A stretch of 64,000 nucleotides of DNA, from contig CALLPK010000033.1 in assembly GCA_938015415.1 (NCBI GenBank), positions 23,640-87,639 on the forward strand, in the 5' to 3' direction. The position numbers and the translations under genes were made by a program. The stretch is from an uncultured Saprospiraceae bacterium. GTDB taxonomy: Bacteria > Bacteroidota > Bacteroidia > Chitinophagales > Saprospiraceae. The first letter of the stretch is position 1. Each line of letters opens with the position of its first letter. The notes beneath the pieces were generated by a model. It did no database searches. It was not told the DNA's origin and saw nothing but the letters and a program-made list of their open reading frames with translations. Below, in pieces: positions 46,174 to 54,792 of this stretch.

Positions 46174-47412
46174 TCATATTTGTTGGTTTACATCTAAAGC
46201 GTCTCGTAATCCGTTTCCAATCAAGTTAAAAGCCAGGACCATGATCATGATGGCTAGCGCTGGGATTAAGGCTAAAAACGGCTTGCCACCAATGGCAAAT
46301 CCATAATTTTCATTGAGCATCGTTCCCCAGGAAGGATTGGGTGGTTGAATTCCAAACCCCAGGTAACTAAGTCCGGCTTCGATTAAAATTGCCGTGGCAA
46401 AATTAGCCGCCGCAATCACCATGATTGGGCCTAGAACATTTGGAATAATATGTTTCAGTAAAATTCTTTGCGTCGAAAATCCCATCACTTGAGCCGCTTC
46501 AACAAACTGTACTTTCCGATAAGCCAATACTTGCCCACGCACTATTCTTGCAACGTCTACCCACATTGTCAGTCCTACCGCTAAAAAAATAATCCCTACT
46601 CCGCGTCCCAATGCCAACACAATCGCAAAGACCAGTAAAAGCGTAGGGATAGACCACACCGTATTGATCAACAACATAATTACATCATCCATTCTTCCAC
46701 CCAAGTAACCAGCAATTGCTCCCAGTAAAATTCCAATGGTGAGCGAAATAATCACGGCAATAAATCCAGTTAACAACGAAATTCTTACCCCTAACAAAAG
46801 TCTACTCAACATATCCCTTCCGTATTTATCTGTACCGAGAATAAAGCTTTTATTTATAATATTTTTTTCTTTAACTAGTGCTTGCAATTCGTCAATTTCT
46901 ACTTTAAATTTTTCACCAGACAAGCGCGTGAAGGTTACTTCGTTATTATTAAAAATAGATTTTTCGTCGTAAGACAAAGCGTACAAAACTTCCACCAGTG
47001 GCACCCCTAATGTCTGTCCATCCACCGCCTCGTTGGTTACTGGATTTTCTCCGGCGTAACGCACAACCAGGATAGAATCATTCCGAAATGAGTAGCGATT
47101 TATAGGGATCAGCTGGTAGGGATTGGGTTGTCCATAAGCTAACTTTTTCAAGAATCCTCTTTTTTCTACTTCCGTATTTTTTCGAATTTTTAGCAGAGTA
47201 GTGGTAAATCCAGGGTCCGCCAGTGCTACGGCAGAAATCTGTTCATTTACCTGAGGACTATCGTCGGGTGAAATAGTGTACCCTAAGATTGCAATAATTA
47301 TAGCTATTCCAATGACTAAACAGCCCACTACAGCCGCTTTGTTTTTGAACAATCGTCGTAGTGCTTTTTGATTAGGAGAGTCCGCCGTATTCTTATTTTT
47401 TAAAGAAGTCAT
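46174..47412 (-). CDS. ABC transporter permease, DppC/OppC type, with extended periplasmic domain
   Basis: 412 residues. An N-terminal helix (about 28-50), as in OppC_N, is followed by an unusually long extracytoplasmic segment (about 50-195) before the permease core. The core has five helices and the EAA loop FVEAAQVMGFSTQRILLKHIIPNVLGP, which contacts the ATPase. It ends in SYLGFGIQPPNPSWG and GDALDV-type segments typical of peptide/nickel permeases. No ATPase, partner permease or binding protein is next to it. Confidence 0.9.
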   Translation of the reverse strand: MTSLKNKNTADSPNQKALRRLFKNKAAVVGCLVIGIAIIIAILGYTISPDDSPQVNEQISAVALADPGFTTTLLKIRKNTEVEKRGFLKKLAYGQPNPYQLIPINRYSFRNDSILVVRYAGENPVTNEAVDGQTLGVPLVEVLYALSYDEKSIFNNNEVTFTRLSGEKFKVEIDELQALVKEKNIINKSFILGTDKYGRDMLSRLLLGVRISLLTGFIAVIISLTIGILLGAIAGYLGGRMDDVIMLLINTVWSIPTLLLVFAIVLALGRGVGIIFLAVGLTMWVDVARIVRGQVLAYRKVQFVEAAQVMGFSTQRILLKHIIPNVLGPIMVIAAANFATAILIEAGLSYLGFGIQPPNPSWGTMLNENYGFAIGGKPFLALIPALAIMIMVLAFNLIGNGLRDALDVNQQI

Positions 47413-47473
47413 AAAAATGCTTGTGCTACGTAAAGGTAGAAAAAAATTATGGTCATTTTTTTACTTTTACAGA

Positions 47474-48601
47474 ATGAAAATATTATTAGTAGAACCATTT
47501 TTCGTCGGAAGTCATGCTGCCTGGGCCAAAGGTTACCAACAGTTTAGCCAACATGATGTGGAAATACTAAGTCTTCCCGGTCGTCACTGGAAATGGCGAA
47601 TGTACGGTGGAGCCGTGAGTCTGGCACAACAAATGAAAGAACTCGATTTTGAACCGGATTTATTATTGGTCACTGATATGCTAGATCTGACTACCTTTCT
47701 GGCACTGACTAGAAATCAAACTGCTGAGATTCCTGTTGTTATTTATTTTCACGAAAATCAGATTACCTATCCCTGGTCGCCTGCCGATGCGGATAAAAAA
47801 ATGGAACGTAATAATCAGATTGGTTTTCTAAATTACACCAGTGCACTGGCCGCAGATTGGGTCTGTTTTAATTCTGATTATCACCATGATGATTTTTTAA
47901 ATGCCTTGCCAGCATTTTTACGGCAGTTTCCGGATTTTCAGGAATTGGACTTGGTAGATTTTATTCGGCATAAATCCAGTGTTTTACCGTTAGGAATGGA
48001 CTTAAAGAAATTCGATCAATATAAGGTTGAAAAATCTAATGATATTCCAATTATTCTATGGAATCACCGTTGGGAATATGATAAAAATCCTACTTCTTTT
48101 TTTGAGGTTTTATTTCAATTAAAAAAAGGAAAAATTGATTTTAGATTGGTTGTCCTAGGAAAAAATTACCAGCAATCTCCTCCGATTTTTGTGGAAGCAA
48201 AAACTTATCTGAAAGAAGAAATCCTACATTTTGGGTACGCTTCAGATCTTGCTACCTACGCAGAATGGCTTTGGCGGGCCGATATTTTACCCGTCACCAA
48301 TATTCAGGATTTTTTTGGTGGTAGCATTGTCGAAGCCATTTATTGTAATACTCACCCCATTCTACCCAATCGCCTGGCTTATCCGGCACACATTCCGCTA
48401 GAACATCACCAAAAACATTTTTATGACGGTACTGATGAGCAACTTTTTTTTAAAATAAAAAGGGTACTACATGATTTTAAAGTCTCTCCAGGTCCTTTTG
48501 AGACAAAAAATTACGTTCATCATTATGATTGGCGTATCTTTGCATCCGCTTACGATGATTTTTTCTCGAATATAGTTTCTGGCCATCATAAACCTTATTA
48601 A
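47474..48601 (+). CDS. Glycosyltransferase, tRNA-queuosine alpha-mannosyltransferase (QTMAN/GTDC1, DUF3524) family
   Basis: 375 residues from ATG 47474 (MKILLVEPFFVGSHAAWAKG), the usual start of the family; the open frame reaches back to 47417. The N-terminal half contains SLPGRHWKWRMYGGA and PVVIYFHENQITYPW, typical of DUF3524. The C-terminal half is a GT4-like Rossmann domain with ILWNHRWEYDKNP and DFFGGSIVEAIYC. The animal member adds mannose to queuosine in tRNA-Asp; the bacterial substrate is not established to my knowledge. It is followed 3 bases later by a hydrolase gene. Confidence 0.85.
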   Translation: MKILLVEPFFVGSHAAWAKGYQQFSQHDVEILSLPGRHWKWRMYGGAVSLAQQMKELDFEPDLLLVTDMLDLTTFLALTRNQTAEIPVVIYFHENQITYPWSPADADKKMERNNQIGFLNYTSALAADWVCFNSDYHHDDFLNALPAFLRQFPDFQELDLVDFIRHKSSVLPLGMDLKKFDQYKVEKSNDIPIILWNHRWEYDKNPTSFFEVLFQLKKGKIDFRLVVLGKNYQQSPPIFVEAKTYLKEEILHFGYASDLATYAEWLWRADILPVTNIQDFFGGSIVEAIYCNTHPILPNRLAYPAHIPLEHHQKHFYDGTDEQLFFKIKRVLHDFKVSPGPFETKNYVHHYDWRIFASAYDDFFSNIVSGHHKPY

Positions 48602-48604
48602 AAT

Positions 48605-49408
48605 ATGTCTTCGATCCTTTACCAAAATAAAACAATCCAATATCAAATATCTGGTGCTGGACAACCAGTGGTATTATTACATGGATACTGTGAAGATCAG
48701 CAAATGTGGGATCATTTTATTCCGTTGTTACCTTCCGCAAAATATATTACCATTGATTTACCCGGATTTGGCAAATCGGAAATAATTCCCGATATTTCAA
48801 TTTCAGAGATGGCGAAGGTGGTCATGACCGTTTTGAAAGAACTTAATATAGATAAAACCATTTTGATTGGTCATAGTATGGGTGGATATATCAGCTTGGC
48901 TTTCGCCGAAAAATATCCTGCATCCCTCACTGGTCTAGGTTTATTTCATACCCATCCTTATGCCGATACAGATCTCCAAAAAGCCTCCCGTAATAAGAGT
49001 ATTGATTTTTTAGAACGTAATGGAGCGGCCCATTACGCCAAGCAACTGATCCCTAAATTATTCCCAGCGGGATTTGCCCGATTCAATAATTTTTTGGTAA
49101 ACAATCTTATTTATCGTGCCAGCAGGTTTCCGGTAGAGGGCTTGATTTGTGGACAACAAGCAATGCGAGACCGAAATGATCACAGCGAAACTTTGGCTAA
49201 AATAGCTTGTCCCGTTCATTTTATTGTTGGTAAAAAAGATACAACAATAGATAAAAAAAGAGCCTTAGAACAAACAACTCTTGCCTCTAAATCTTTAGTT
49301 CATATTTTGCCTGACGTGGGTCATATGGGCATGTTTGAACAACCTAAAAAAACAGCTGAAATGGTACGTGAATTTATCAACCATTGCCAGGAAAGTTCAA
49401 CCTTTTAA
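48605..49408 (+). CDS. Alpha/beta-fold hydrolase
   Basis: 267 residues with the alpha/beta-hydrolase core: oxyanion region VVLLHGYCEDQQMW, nucleophile elbow GHSMGG (near 94-99), a later aspartate in HFIVGKKDTTI and the catalytic histidine in VGHMGMFEQP. It is probably an esterase or lipase with unknown substrate. The start lies 3 bases after the stop of the QTMAN-like gene, so the two are co-transcribed, although no functional link is evident. Confidence 0.9.
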   Translation: MSSILYQNKTIQYQISGAGQPVVLLHGYCEDQQMWDHFIPLLPSAKYITIDLPGFGKSEIIPDISISEMAKVVMTVLKELNIDKTILIGHSMGGYISLAFAEKYPASLTGLGLFHTHPYADTDLQKASRNKSIDFLERNGAAHYAKQLIPKLFPAGFARFNNFLVNNLIYRASRFPVEGLICGQQAMRDRNDHSETLAKIACPVHFIVGKKDTTIDKKRALEQTTLASKSLVHILPDVGHMGMFEQPKKTAEMVREFINHCQESSTF

Positions 49409-49475
49409 AATTAAATTAAAACAACTATTCTTCGATACTATTCATTCAACGCTTGACCTTTTTACTCACGTATCC

Positions 49476-49483
49476 TATCTTTA
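49476..49483 (+). promoter_or_regulatory. Possible -7 element of the PrsW-family gene
   Basis: TATCTTTA is one mismatch from TAnnTTTG and ends 4 bases before the ATG at 49488. A transcript from here would be nearly leaderless. Confidence 0.35.
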
Positions 49484-49487
49484 ACGC

Positions 49488-50285
49488 ATGAATCCATTTT
49501 TAGTGGCGTTGGCAGTGGCTCCCGCTTTAATCATTTGCTTTGTTATTTATCGGATAGATCGTTATGACAAAGAATCTCACTGGCAATTAATTATTTGTTT
49601 TATTTTAGGTATGCTGGTTACTTTTCCAGCGATGCAGCTGGAAGCCTACGGTGAATCTTTTGGATTAAACCAACCGGGTCATCTGGGCAAATTGATTTTA
49701 CTTTCTTTTGTGGTCGTGGGTCTTACCGAAGAGCTGGCTAAATTTGTAGCTTTAATAGGGTATGCTTATCCACGCCGTGCGTTTAACGAACCGTTGGATG
49801 GAATCGTTTATTCGGTCATGATATCGATGGGTTTTGCGACGTTGGAAAATATTATTTATGCAGATCGTTTCGGGTTAGAGACTACGGTACTCCGAGCATT
49901 TACTGCCGTACCGGCGCACGCTGTTTTTGGTGTATTTATGGGATATTATGTTGGATTGGCAAAATTTTCTAATGGAAGAAAAATTATATTAATTGCGACT
50001 GGTGTTTTTTTGGCAGCCGTCATACACGGTCTGTACGACTTTTTTATTTTACAAGAATATTACGACTGGCTGATGGTTTTTGCCACCTTAACCTTGTGCA
50101 TCAGTCTATATTTTGCTATTCGACTGGTTAGGTTACATCAGGCTAATTCTCCTTTTCGCTACCAAACGGTCACGGACAGTGTTACTTCAAAAAGCCCCAC
50201 TGATGTAGAAGAGGCGCAAATTATTGAGACCAACGAAGTTACAGACGAAATAATTAAAGAAATGAAGAAGGATGCTAATCCCTAA
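49488..50285 (+). CDS. PrsW-family intramembrane metalloprotease
   Basis: 265 residues and about eight membrane helices. The family glutamate pair E81-E82 is in GLTEELAKF. Two histidine motifs follow: VPAHAVFGVFMGYY (about 143) and VIHGLYDFF (about 185). Together they give the metal site of the CPBP/PrsW group. PrsW in Bacillus cleaves an anti-sigma factor; the target here is unknown. The C-terminal 45 residues are acidic and cytoplasmic. Its last 11 bases overlap the convergent MazG-like gene. Confidence 0.9.
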   Translation: MNPFLVALAVAPALIICFVIYRIDRYDKESHWQLIICFILGMLVTFPAMQLEAYGESFGLNQPGHLGKLILLSFVVVGLTEELAKFVALIGYAYPRRAFNEPLDGIVYSVMISMGFATLENIIYADRFGLETTVLRAFTAVPAHAVFGVFMGYYVGLAKFSNGRKIILIATGVFLAAVIHGLYDFFILQEYYDWLMVFATLTLCISLYFAIRLVRLHQANSPFRYQTVTDSVTSKSPTDVEEAQIIETNEVTDEIIKEMKKDANP

Positions 50286-50616
50286 GTTTTTTATTATTGG
50301 CATGACGGTCCCGATCTCTTTTCGTTTTTTTCTCCAGATTTTTTACCAATGCCTCTGATAAATCAATTCCCGTTTGGTTAGCCAAACAAATCAGAACAAA
50401 TAATACATCCGCCATCTCATCCGCCAAATCCTGGGGAGCAGATGCTGCCGCCTCTTTGTTTTTAAAAGATTGTTCGCCGTACATTCGAGCCATGAGGCGC
50501 GCTACTTCCCCGACTTCTTCGGTCAAAATAGCCGTATTGGTAAGTTCATTATAATAACGGATCCCAATTGAGTTGATCCACTCGTCTACTATTTTTTGTG
50601 CTTCCGCAATTTTCAT
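50275..50616 (-). CDS. MazG-like nucleotide pyrophosphohydrolase
   Basis: 113 residues of the all-alpha NTP pyrophosphatase (MazG/dUTPase-2) fold. The metal-binding motif ExxE-(12-28)-ExxD is visible as ILTEEVGEVARL and LADEMADVLFVLI. It probably hydrolyses NTPs or dNTPs, possibly non-canonical ones, and so may sanitise the nucleotide pool. Its ATG follows the dtd stop without a gap (TAAATG), so it ends a YedK-like/dtd/MazG-like unit. It converges on the PrsW gene with an 11-base overlap. Confidence 0.88.
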   Translation of the reverse strand: MKIAEAQKIVDEWINSIGIRYYNELTNTAILTEEVGEVARLMARMYGEQSFKNKEAAASAPQDLADEMADVLFVLICLANQTGIDLSEALVKNLEKKTKRDRDRHANNKKLRD

Positions 50617-51069
50617 TTACTCTTTATTTTTTGAATCCATACAAATCGTTACTGGTCCGTCATTAACTAACTTCACTTTCATATCCGCCCCAAAGGTTCC
50701 GGTTTCTACCGTTAATTGACTCACTTGTTGAAGATTTTTAACGAAGGATTCGTAGAGTGGAATGGCAACATCCGGACGAGCTGCGCGAATATAAGACGGT
50801 CGATTACCTTTTTTTGTACTCGCAAAAAGAGTAAATTGACTAATTACTAACATTTCAAGTGCTTTATCCACAATTGATTTGTTCATAACTTTATTTTCAT
50901 CTGGAAAAATCCGTAGATTCGAAATCTTTTTTATCAACCAAAGAATATCCTCCTTTTGATCATCAGGTTCAATACCTAATAAGATTAATAACCCAGCCCC
51001 GATTTTAGATTTTATTTTTTGGTCAATGGTAACGGATGCTTCACTGACACGCTGAATGACAACTCTCAC
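50617..51069 (-). CDS. dtd: D-aminoacyl-tRNA deacylase
   Basis: Hydrolyses D-aminoacyl-tRNAs and Gly-tRNA(Ala), keeping D-residues out of proteins. 150 residues, the standard size. The SQFTL motif is at 77-81 and the second conserved motif is NDGPVTI near 137-143, with the Gly-Pro pair required for chiral rejection. It starts at a GTG whose last bases overlap the TGA stop of the upstream gene (GTGA), so translation is coupled. Confidence 0.95.
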   Translation of the reverse strand: MRVVIQRVSEASVTIDQKIKSKIGAGLLILLGIEPDDQKEDILWLIKKISNLRIFPDENKVMNKSIVDKALEMLVISQFTLFASTKKGNRPSYIRAARPDVAIPLYESFVKNLQQVSQLTVETGTFGADMKVKLVNDGPVTICMDSKNKE

Positions 51070-51725
51070 GAAATCAGATTTTTGTGCAGTAATACATTAT
51101 TATAACTCAGCTCATTAATTTTTTTAGAAACTCGATACATATATAAGGTATCATTAGGTGGCGTCTGAAGCATATCCACCGTTTGGACAATATCCATTTC
51201 GGATAACCATTGCTTTTGAGATTCGGGATTGAGCAGTAGTACCGGCATTCTGGAAAAAATCGGTTTCATCTCCTGATTAGCGTCCGTAGTAATAATCGAA
51301 AAACTTTTTAAACCATATTGACCATCACTCCATTCATCCCAGATTCCTGCCATCACCATCAATTCACCCGATTTTAATTTTATCCGATAGGGAATTTTAT
51401 TAATTCCATCTTGTCGCCATTCATAAAATGAATCCGCAAGTACCAGACAACGTTTTTTTCTGATTGGAATTCTGAAAGAAGTCTGGCCGCCAATATTTTC
51501 TTTTCGTGCGTTGATAAGTCTTCCAGTATTACGTCCGGTTTCTGACCAACTAGGTATCAGCCCCCAGGTTACGTATTGTAATCTGTTTTGGTTATCATTG
51601 GTGATGATATAAGCATGTTGCGTTGGACCTATATTATAACTGGACCGCAATGGATTTTGTAGGCTTACGCCAAACTTACTTTCGATTTCTTCCTGGGTAG
51701 CAACAAAGGAAAAGCGACTACACAT
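51066..51725 (-). CDS. SOS response-associated peptidase (YedK/HMCES family), with altered histidine motif
   Basis: 219 residues. The family crosslinks its second residue to abasic sites in single-stranded DNA and shields them. The catalytic cysteine C2 (MCSRFSF), N72 in LINARKEN and E102 in SFYEWR are all present. The family motif I-H-x-R-M-P is I-F-S-R-M-P here (F157), so the conserved histidine is missing. Crosslinking may be changed in rate or reversibility. It is the first gene of a unit with dtd and the MazG-like gene and is divergent from the heme A synthase gene. Confidence 0.9.
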   Translation of the reverse strand: MCSRFSFVATQEEIESKFGVSLQNPLRSSYNIGPTQHAYIITNDNQNRLQYVTWGLIPSWSETGRNTGRLINARKENIGGQTSFRIPIRKKRCLVLADSFYEWRQDGINKIPYRIKLKSGELMVMAGIWDEWSDGQYGLKSFSIITTDANQEMKPIFSRMPVLLLNPESQKQWLSEMDIVQTVDMLQTPPNDTLYMYRVSKKINELSYNNVLLHKNLIS

Positions 51726-52270
51726 AGCTTAAATATTGGATTAATGATGAAAAGTTCTAAACAAGGGTATTAAAACCATTATATAAGTCCAATTAAATCA
51801 GGACGTTATAAAAACCGAAGTTAACACTCTTTGTGGAATAATAGGTTAAAAACTACCTATGTTATCAACATTGGCTAACAATAATTTTTTAAAATATATT
51901 AATATTTATCTAAGTAATCGTTTTTTGTGGAATTCAACACTAGTTACTGACATCGAAAAGAGAGTTGTCCGATTAAGTTGACAAAAAACTTATTCCGTTA
52001 GAAAGCTATCCACACAATGTTCATAAAATTGTAAATAACTGATTTAAAGGCAACTATGGTGTTTGTCAAATGTTAGTAAGGAGACTTAAATTTTTAATAA
52101 CTCAGTATCAAAGAAAAATAGCGCTTTTTTCTCTACAAGTTAACACCCCTGATGATGAGGGCATTTTTAAAAAATTTTATAATAATTATAATTAACAACA
52201 ATCAGGGAAAGAAAAATCTTAGGAACTTAAATTTCGGATTATTTTTGCAAAAGCTTAAAATTCAGCAATT
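51726..52270. other. Noncoding spacer with degenerate DnaA-box-like sequences
   Basis: 545 bases without a plausible gene between divergent genes. It contains TTATCAACA at 51862-51870 and CTATCCACA at 52006-52014, each one mismatch from the DnaA box TTATCCACA, and two copies of TTTGTGGAAT (51830-51839, 51924-51933). The 3' end carries a -7-like TATTTTTG (52240-52247) for the heme A synthase gene. With the perfect boxes at 53.4-53.6 kb it may form a bipartite origin region. Confidence 0.5.
52240..52247 (+). promoter_or_regulatory. -7 promoter element of the heme A synthase gene
   Basis: TATTTTTG fits TAnnTTTG, 23 bases before the ATG at 52271. No -33 TTTG is evident. Confidence 0.45.
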
Positions 52271-53380
52271 ATGGAAGATGCGGTAATATTGGAACGACAG
52301 CATACCAGGCAGGTTCATCGGGTGGTGCGTTGGTGGTTAGTGATTGGATTGGTAATGGTATTTTTTCAAGTATTTATTGGTGGCGTCACACGTTTAACGG
52401 ATTCAGGATTATCGATTACTGAGTGGGCGGTTATTCAGGGAACTTTACCGCCGCTCAATGCGGGGGAGTGGGAAGTTGCTTTTGAGAAATATAAAGTCAG
52501 TGCCAAGCGTCAATACGAATCTTTGCATGGAGATATGAGTATGTCTGAATTTAAAGTTATTTTCTTCTGGGAATATTTTCACCGTTTGTGGGCGCGTTTA
52601 ATGGGACTTGTTTTCATTATTCCATTTTTTTATTTTTTGTATAAAAAGTGGATGCCAGGTTGGTTATTAAAACGGCTCGGTGTGGTGATACTTCTTGCCT
52701 CCGTAGCAGCTACATTTGGCTGGATCATGGTAGCCAGTGGGCTCAATGAAGATAATCGCACCTGGGTGAGCGCTTATAAGTTGATGACTCATTTAGGAAT
52801 TGCTACGCTATTATTCGGATATTTGTTTTGGACTTGGCTGCGAAGTCACCAAGAAGATGGTTTTGCAGTAGGAGGCGCGTGGTTAAAGCGCTTTGCCTGG
52901 ATTACTTCCGGTGTGTTGGTTATACAGATTTTGCTTGGTGGATTGATGGCTGGGATGCGAGCAGGACTTATTCACCCTTATTTTCCCTTTTTTGTCGAAG
53001 GGGAGCGACTTTTAGGAGCATTGATGAGTAGTGGCATCGGAATGGATAATTTGATCAATTACGAGCAGGTAGCGGCTCCAAAGGCATGGGTGCAGGTTTT
53101 TCACCGCGGTACTGCTTATTTATTGACTGGGTTAATTGTTTTATTAGTGATCAGAATCAAGAAAAAATTACCTCAATTCAAAAAACTAAAAAATGCTACC
53201 CAATTGTTGATAACCCTGTTAATAACACAAATTTCATTAGGTATTTTGACACTTATTAATTGTTTTGGGAAAGTACCTGTAATATATGCTTCATTACATC
53301 AAGTTGTCGCTCTTTTACTACTTATAAATATGCTTTATATCTGTTATCAGTTTCGTAATCCACCAATAATCTTAAAGTAG
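52271..53380 (+). CDS. ctaA: Heme A synthase, COX15/CtaA family
   Basis: Oxidises heme O to heme A for the aa3-type cytochrome oxidase. 369 residues with eight membrane helices in two four-helix halves. The signature GGVTRLTDSGLSITEW is near residues 37-52. The four heme-binding histidines lie in FHRLWARLMG, THLGIATLLFG, FHRGTAYLLTG and LHQVVALLLL. The length and missing cysteine-pair loops fit the COX15-like type 2 group. The stop codon directly abuts the first DnaA box of the putative origin. Confidence 0.93.
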   Translation: MEDAVILERQHTRQVHRVVRWWLVIGLVMVFFQVFIGGVTRLTDSGLSITEWAVIQGTLPPLNAGEWEVAFEKYKVSAKRQYESLHGDMSMSEFKVIFFWEYFHRLWARLMGLVFIIPFFYFLYKKWMPGWLLKRLGVVILLASVAATFGWIMVASGLNEDNRTWVSAYKLMTHLGIATLLFGYLFWTWLRSHQEDGFAVGGAWLKRFAWITSGVLVIQILLGGLMAGMRAGLIHPYFPFFVEGERLLGALMSSGIGMDNLINYEQVAAPKAWVQVFHRGTAYLLTGLIVLLVIRIKKKLPQFKKLKNATQLLITLLITQISLGILTLINCFGKVPVIYASLHQVVALLLLINMLYICYQFRNPPIILK

Positions 53381-53611
53381 TGTGGATAAGTTGTTAATAA
53401 CTATAGATAATCTTTTAAATACCTGCTTTTAGGCGATTTACATATGTATTTTTATTTATAACTGTTTGATTGTCAATAGTTTATATTATATTTACCGTTC
53501 TCTCAATAAAACACACCTTTTTTTATAAAACTGTGGATAACTTTGTGGATAAGGCTGAAAAAGGGTATAATATTTTTCATTTTAACTACTTTAAGGATAC
53601 AATGTGGATAA
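53381..53611 (+). other. Putative chromosomal replication origin (oriC): cluster of four perfect DnaA boxes
   Basis: TGTGGATAA occurs at 53381-53389, 53532-53540, 53544-53552 and 53603-53611, always on the plus strand. Between the first and second boxes lies a very AT-rich stretch (about 53393-53530) that could serve as the unwinding element. The whole 53381-53814 gap (434 bases) contains no credible gene. Four identical 9-mers in 231 bases are not expected by chance. A fifth perfect copy is inside thrB at 56641-56649. Confidence 0.7.
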
Positions 53612-53814
53612 ACTAGTCTTATTTGTTAAAATCTTTGATTTTCTGATGAAAAAATCGTGTCTCAAATTATAAATATAGCTTTCAAATTAACAAATGTTAA
53701 TAAGTAGTGGAAAAGTTAGTAAAACAAGGATTTTAAAACATATTACCAAAATAGTCGTATCCTACTGGGATAAATATTTATATTTATTGTCAGATCAAAC
53801 ATCTATCAAAATCA

Positions 53815-54591
53815 ATGGATTTAACAATTAAAGAAGAAGGTGAATTTAGGTACCTTGAATCAAACCCAGATGGTGAAGTATTATTATTACTTCATGGGCT
53901 ATTTGGAGCATTGAGTAATTTTTCTTCTATCATCGACCATTTTTCAAAATCGTTTAATGTCGTCGTTCCTATACTTCCTATTCTTGATTCTCCGATTCAT
54001 AAAGTTTCTCTATCAGTATTGGTGGATCACGTTTCAGATTTTGTGGAATTCAAGAAAATGGAACGGGTGAATATTTTAGGAAATTCGCTTGGTGGCCATA
54101 TTGCTTTATTGTATAGTATCGCGAAACCTGAAAAAATAAATTCTATCATTCTGACGGGTAGCTCTGGTTTATTTGAAAATTCGCTTGGATCAACTTTTCC
54201 GAAAAGGGGAGACTATGAATTTATTAAAAATAAAACCAGAGATATATTTTACGATCCTGAGATCGCTAGTAAGGAGTTGGTAGACGAAGTATACGATATT
54301 GTAAATGATCGTAATAAAGCTATTAGGGTTATCGCTACTGCAAAATCTGCAGTTCGTCACAATCTGAGCGATAAGTTACATTTAATTTCTGCTCCTACTT
54401 TATTAGTTTGGGGAAGCGAAGATTCTGTAACACCTCCATTTGTAGCGGAAAAATTTCATGAGCATATTGAGAATTCACAATTGTATTTTGTGAAAAATTG
54501 TGGTCATGCGCCCATGATGGAGAAGCCTGATGACTTTAATAAAATTTTGGCTACATTTTTAAATGAACTTGCGCCCCATAAAGTAGCTTAA
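53815..54591 (+). CDS. Alpha/beta-fold hydrolase
   Basis: 258 residues with the core motifs LLLLHGLFGALSNF (oxyanion), GNSLGGH (nucleophile near 90-96), LLVWGSEDSVTPP (acid) and NCGHAPMMEKP (histidine). The sequence resembles hydrolases of the MhpC/haloalkane dehalogenase-like group, but the substrate is unknown. It follows the noncoding DnaA-box region and has no obvious TAnnTTTG promoter. A perfect 48-bp palindrome lies about 200 bases downstream, between it and thrC. Confidence 0.9.
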   Translation: MDLTIKEEGEFRYLESNPDGEVLLLLHGLFGALSNFSSIIDHFSKSFNVVVPILPILDSPIHKVSLSVLVDHVSDFVEFKKMERVNILGNSLGGHIALLYSIAKPEKINSIILTGSSGLFENSLGSTFPKRGDYEFIKNKTRDIFYDPEIASKELVDEVYDIVNDRNKAIRVIATAKSAVRHNLSDKLHLISAPTLLVWGSEDSVTPPFVAEKFHEHIENSQLYFVKNCGHAPMMEKPDDFNKILATFLNELAPHKVA

Positions 54592-54792
54592 TATTAGGCG
54601 CTATAACATACTTCTTTTAATTTAAAAATAAGTATAGCTATTTAAAAATATTTGGAATAAGTTTATCAATTTCCAGCGGACATACCTGATTAGTAAGCAG
54701 GTTATTGGTAAAAAGAACTATTTTAAACTATCCTAGTTAGACTTATTCAGAGAGCTAAATAAAGTCAGATATTTTCACTGAGATATTTCAGA

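Noticed and set aside
52384-52399. A third, degenerate copy of the parS-like palindrome inside the heme A synthase gene (12 of 16 matches)
   Set aside because: It is not palindromic and its bases encode the conserved V-T-R-L motif of the enzyme family, so protein constraint explains it.
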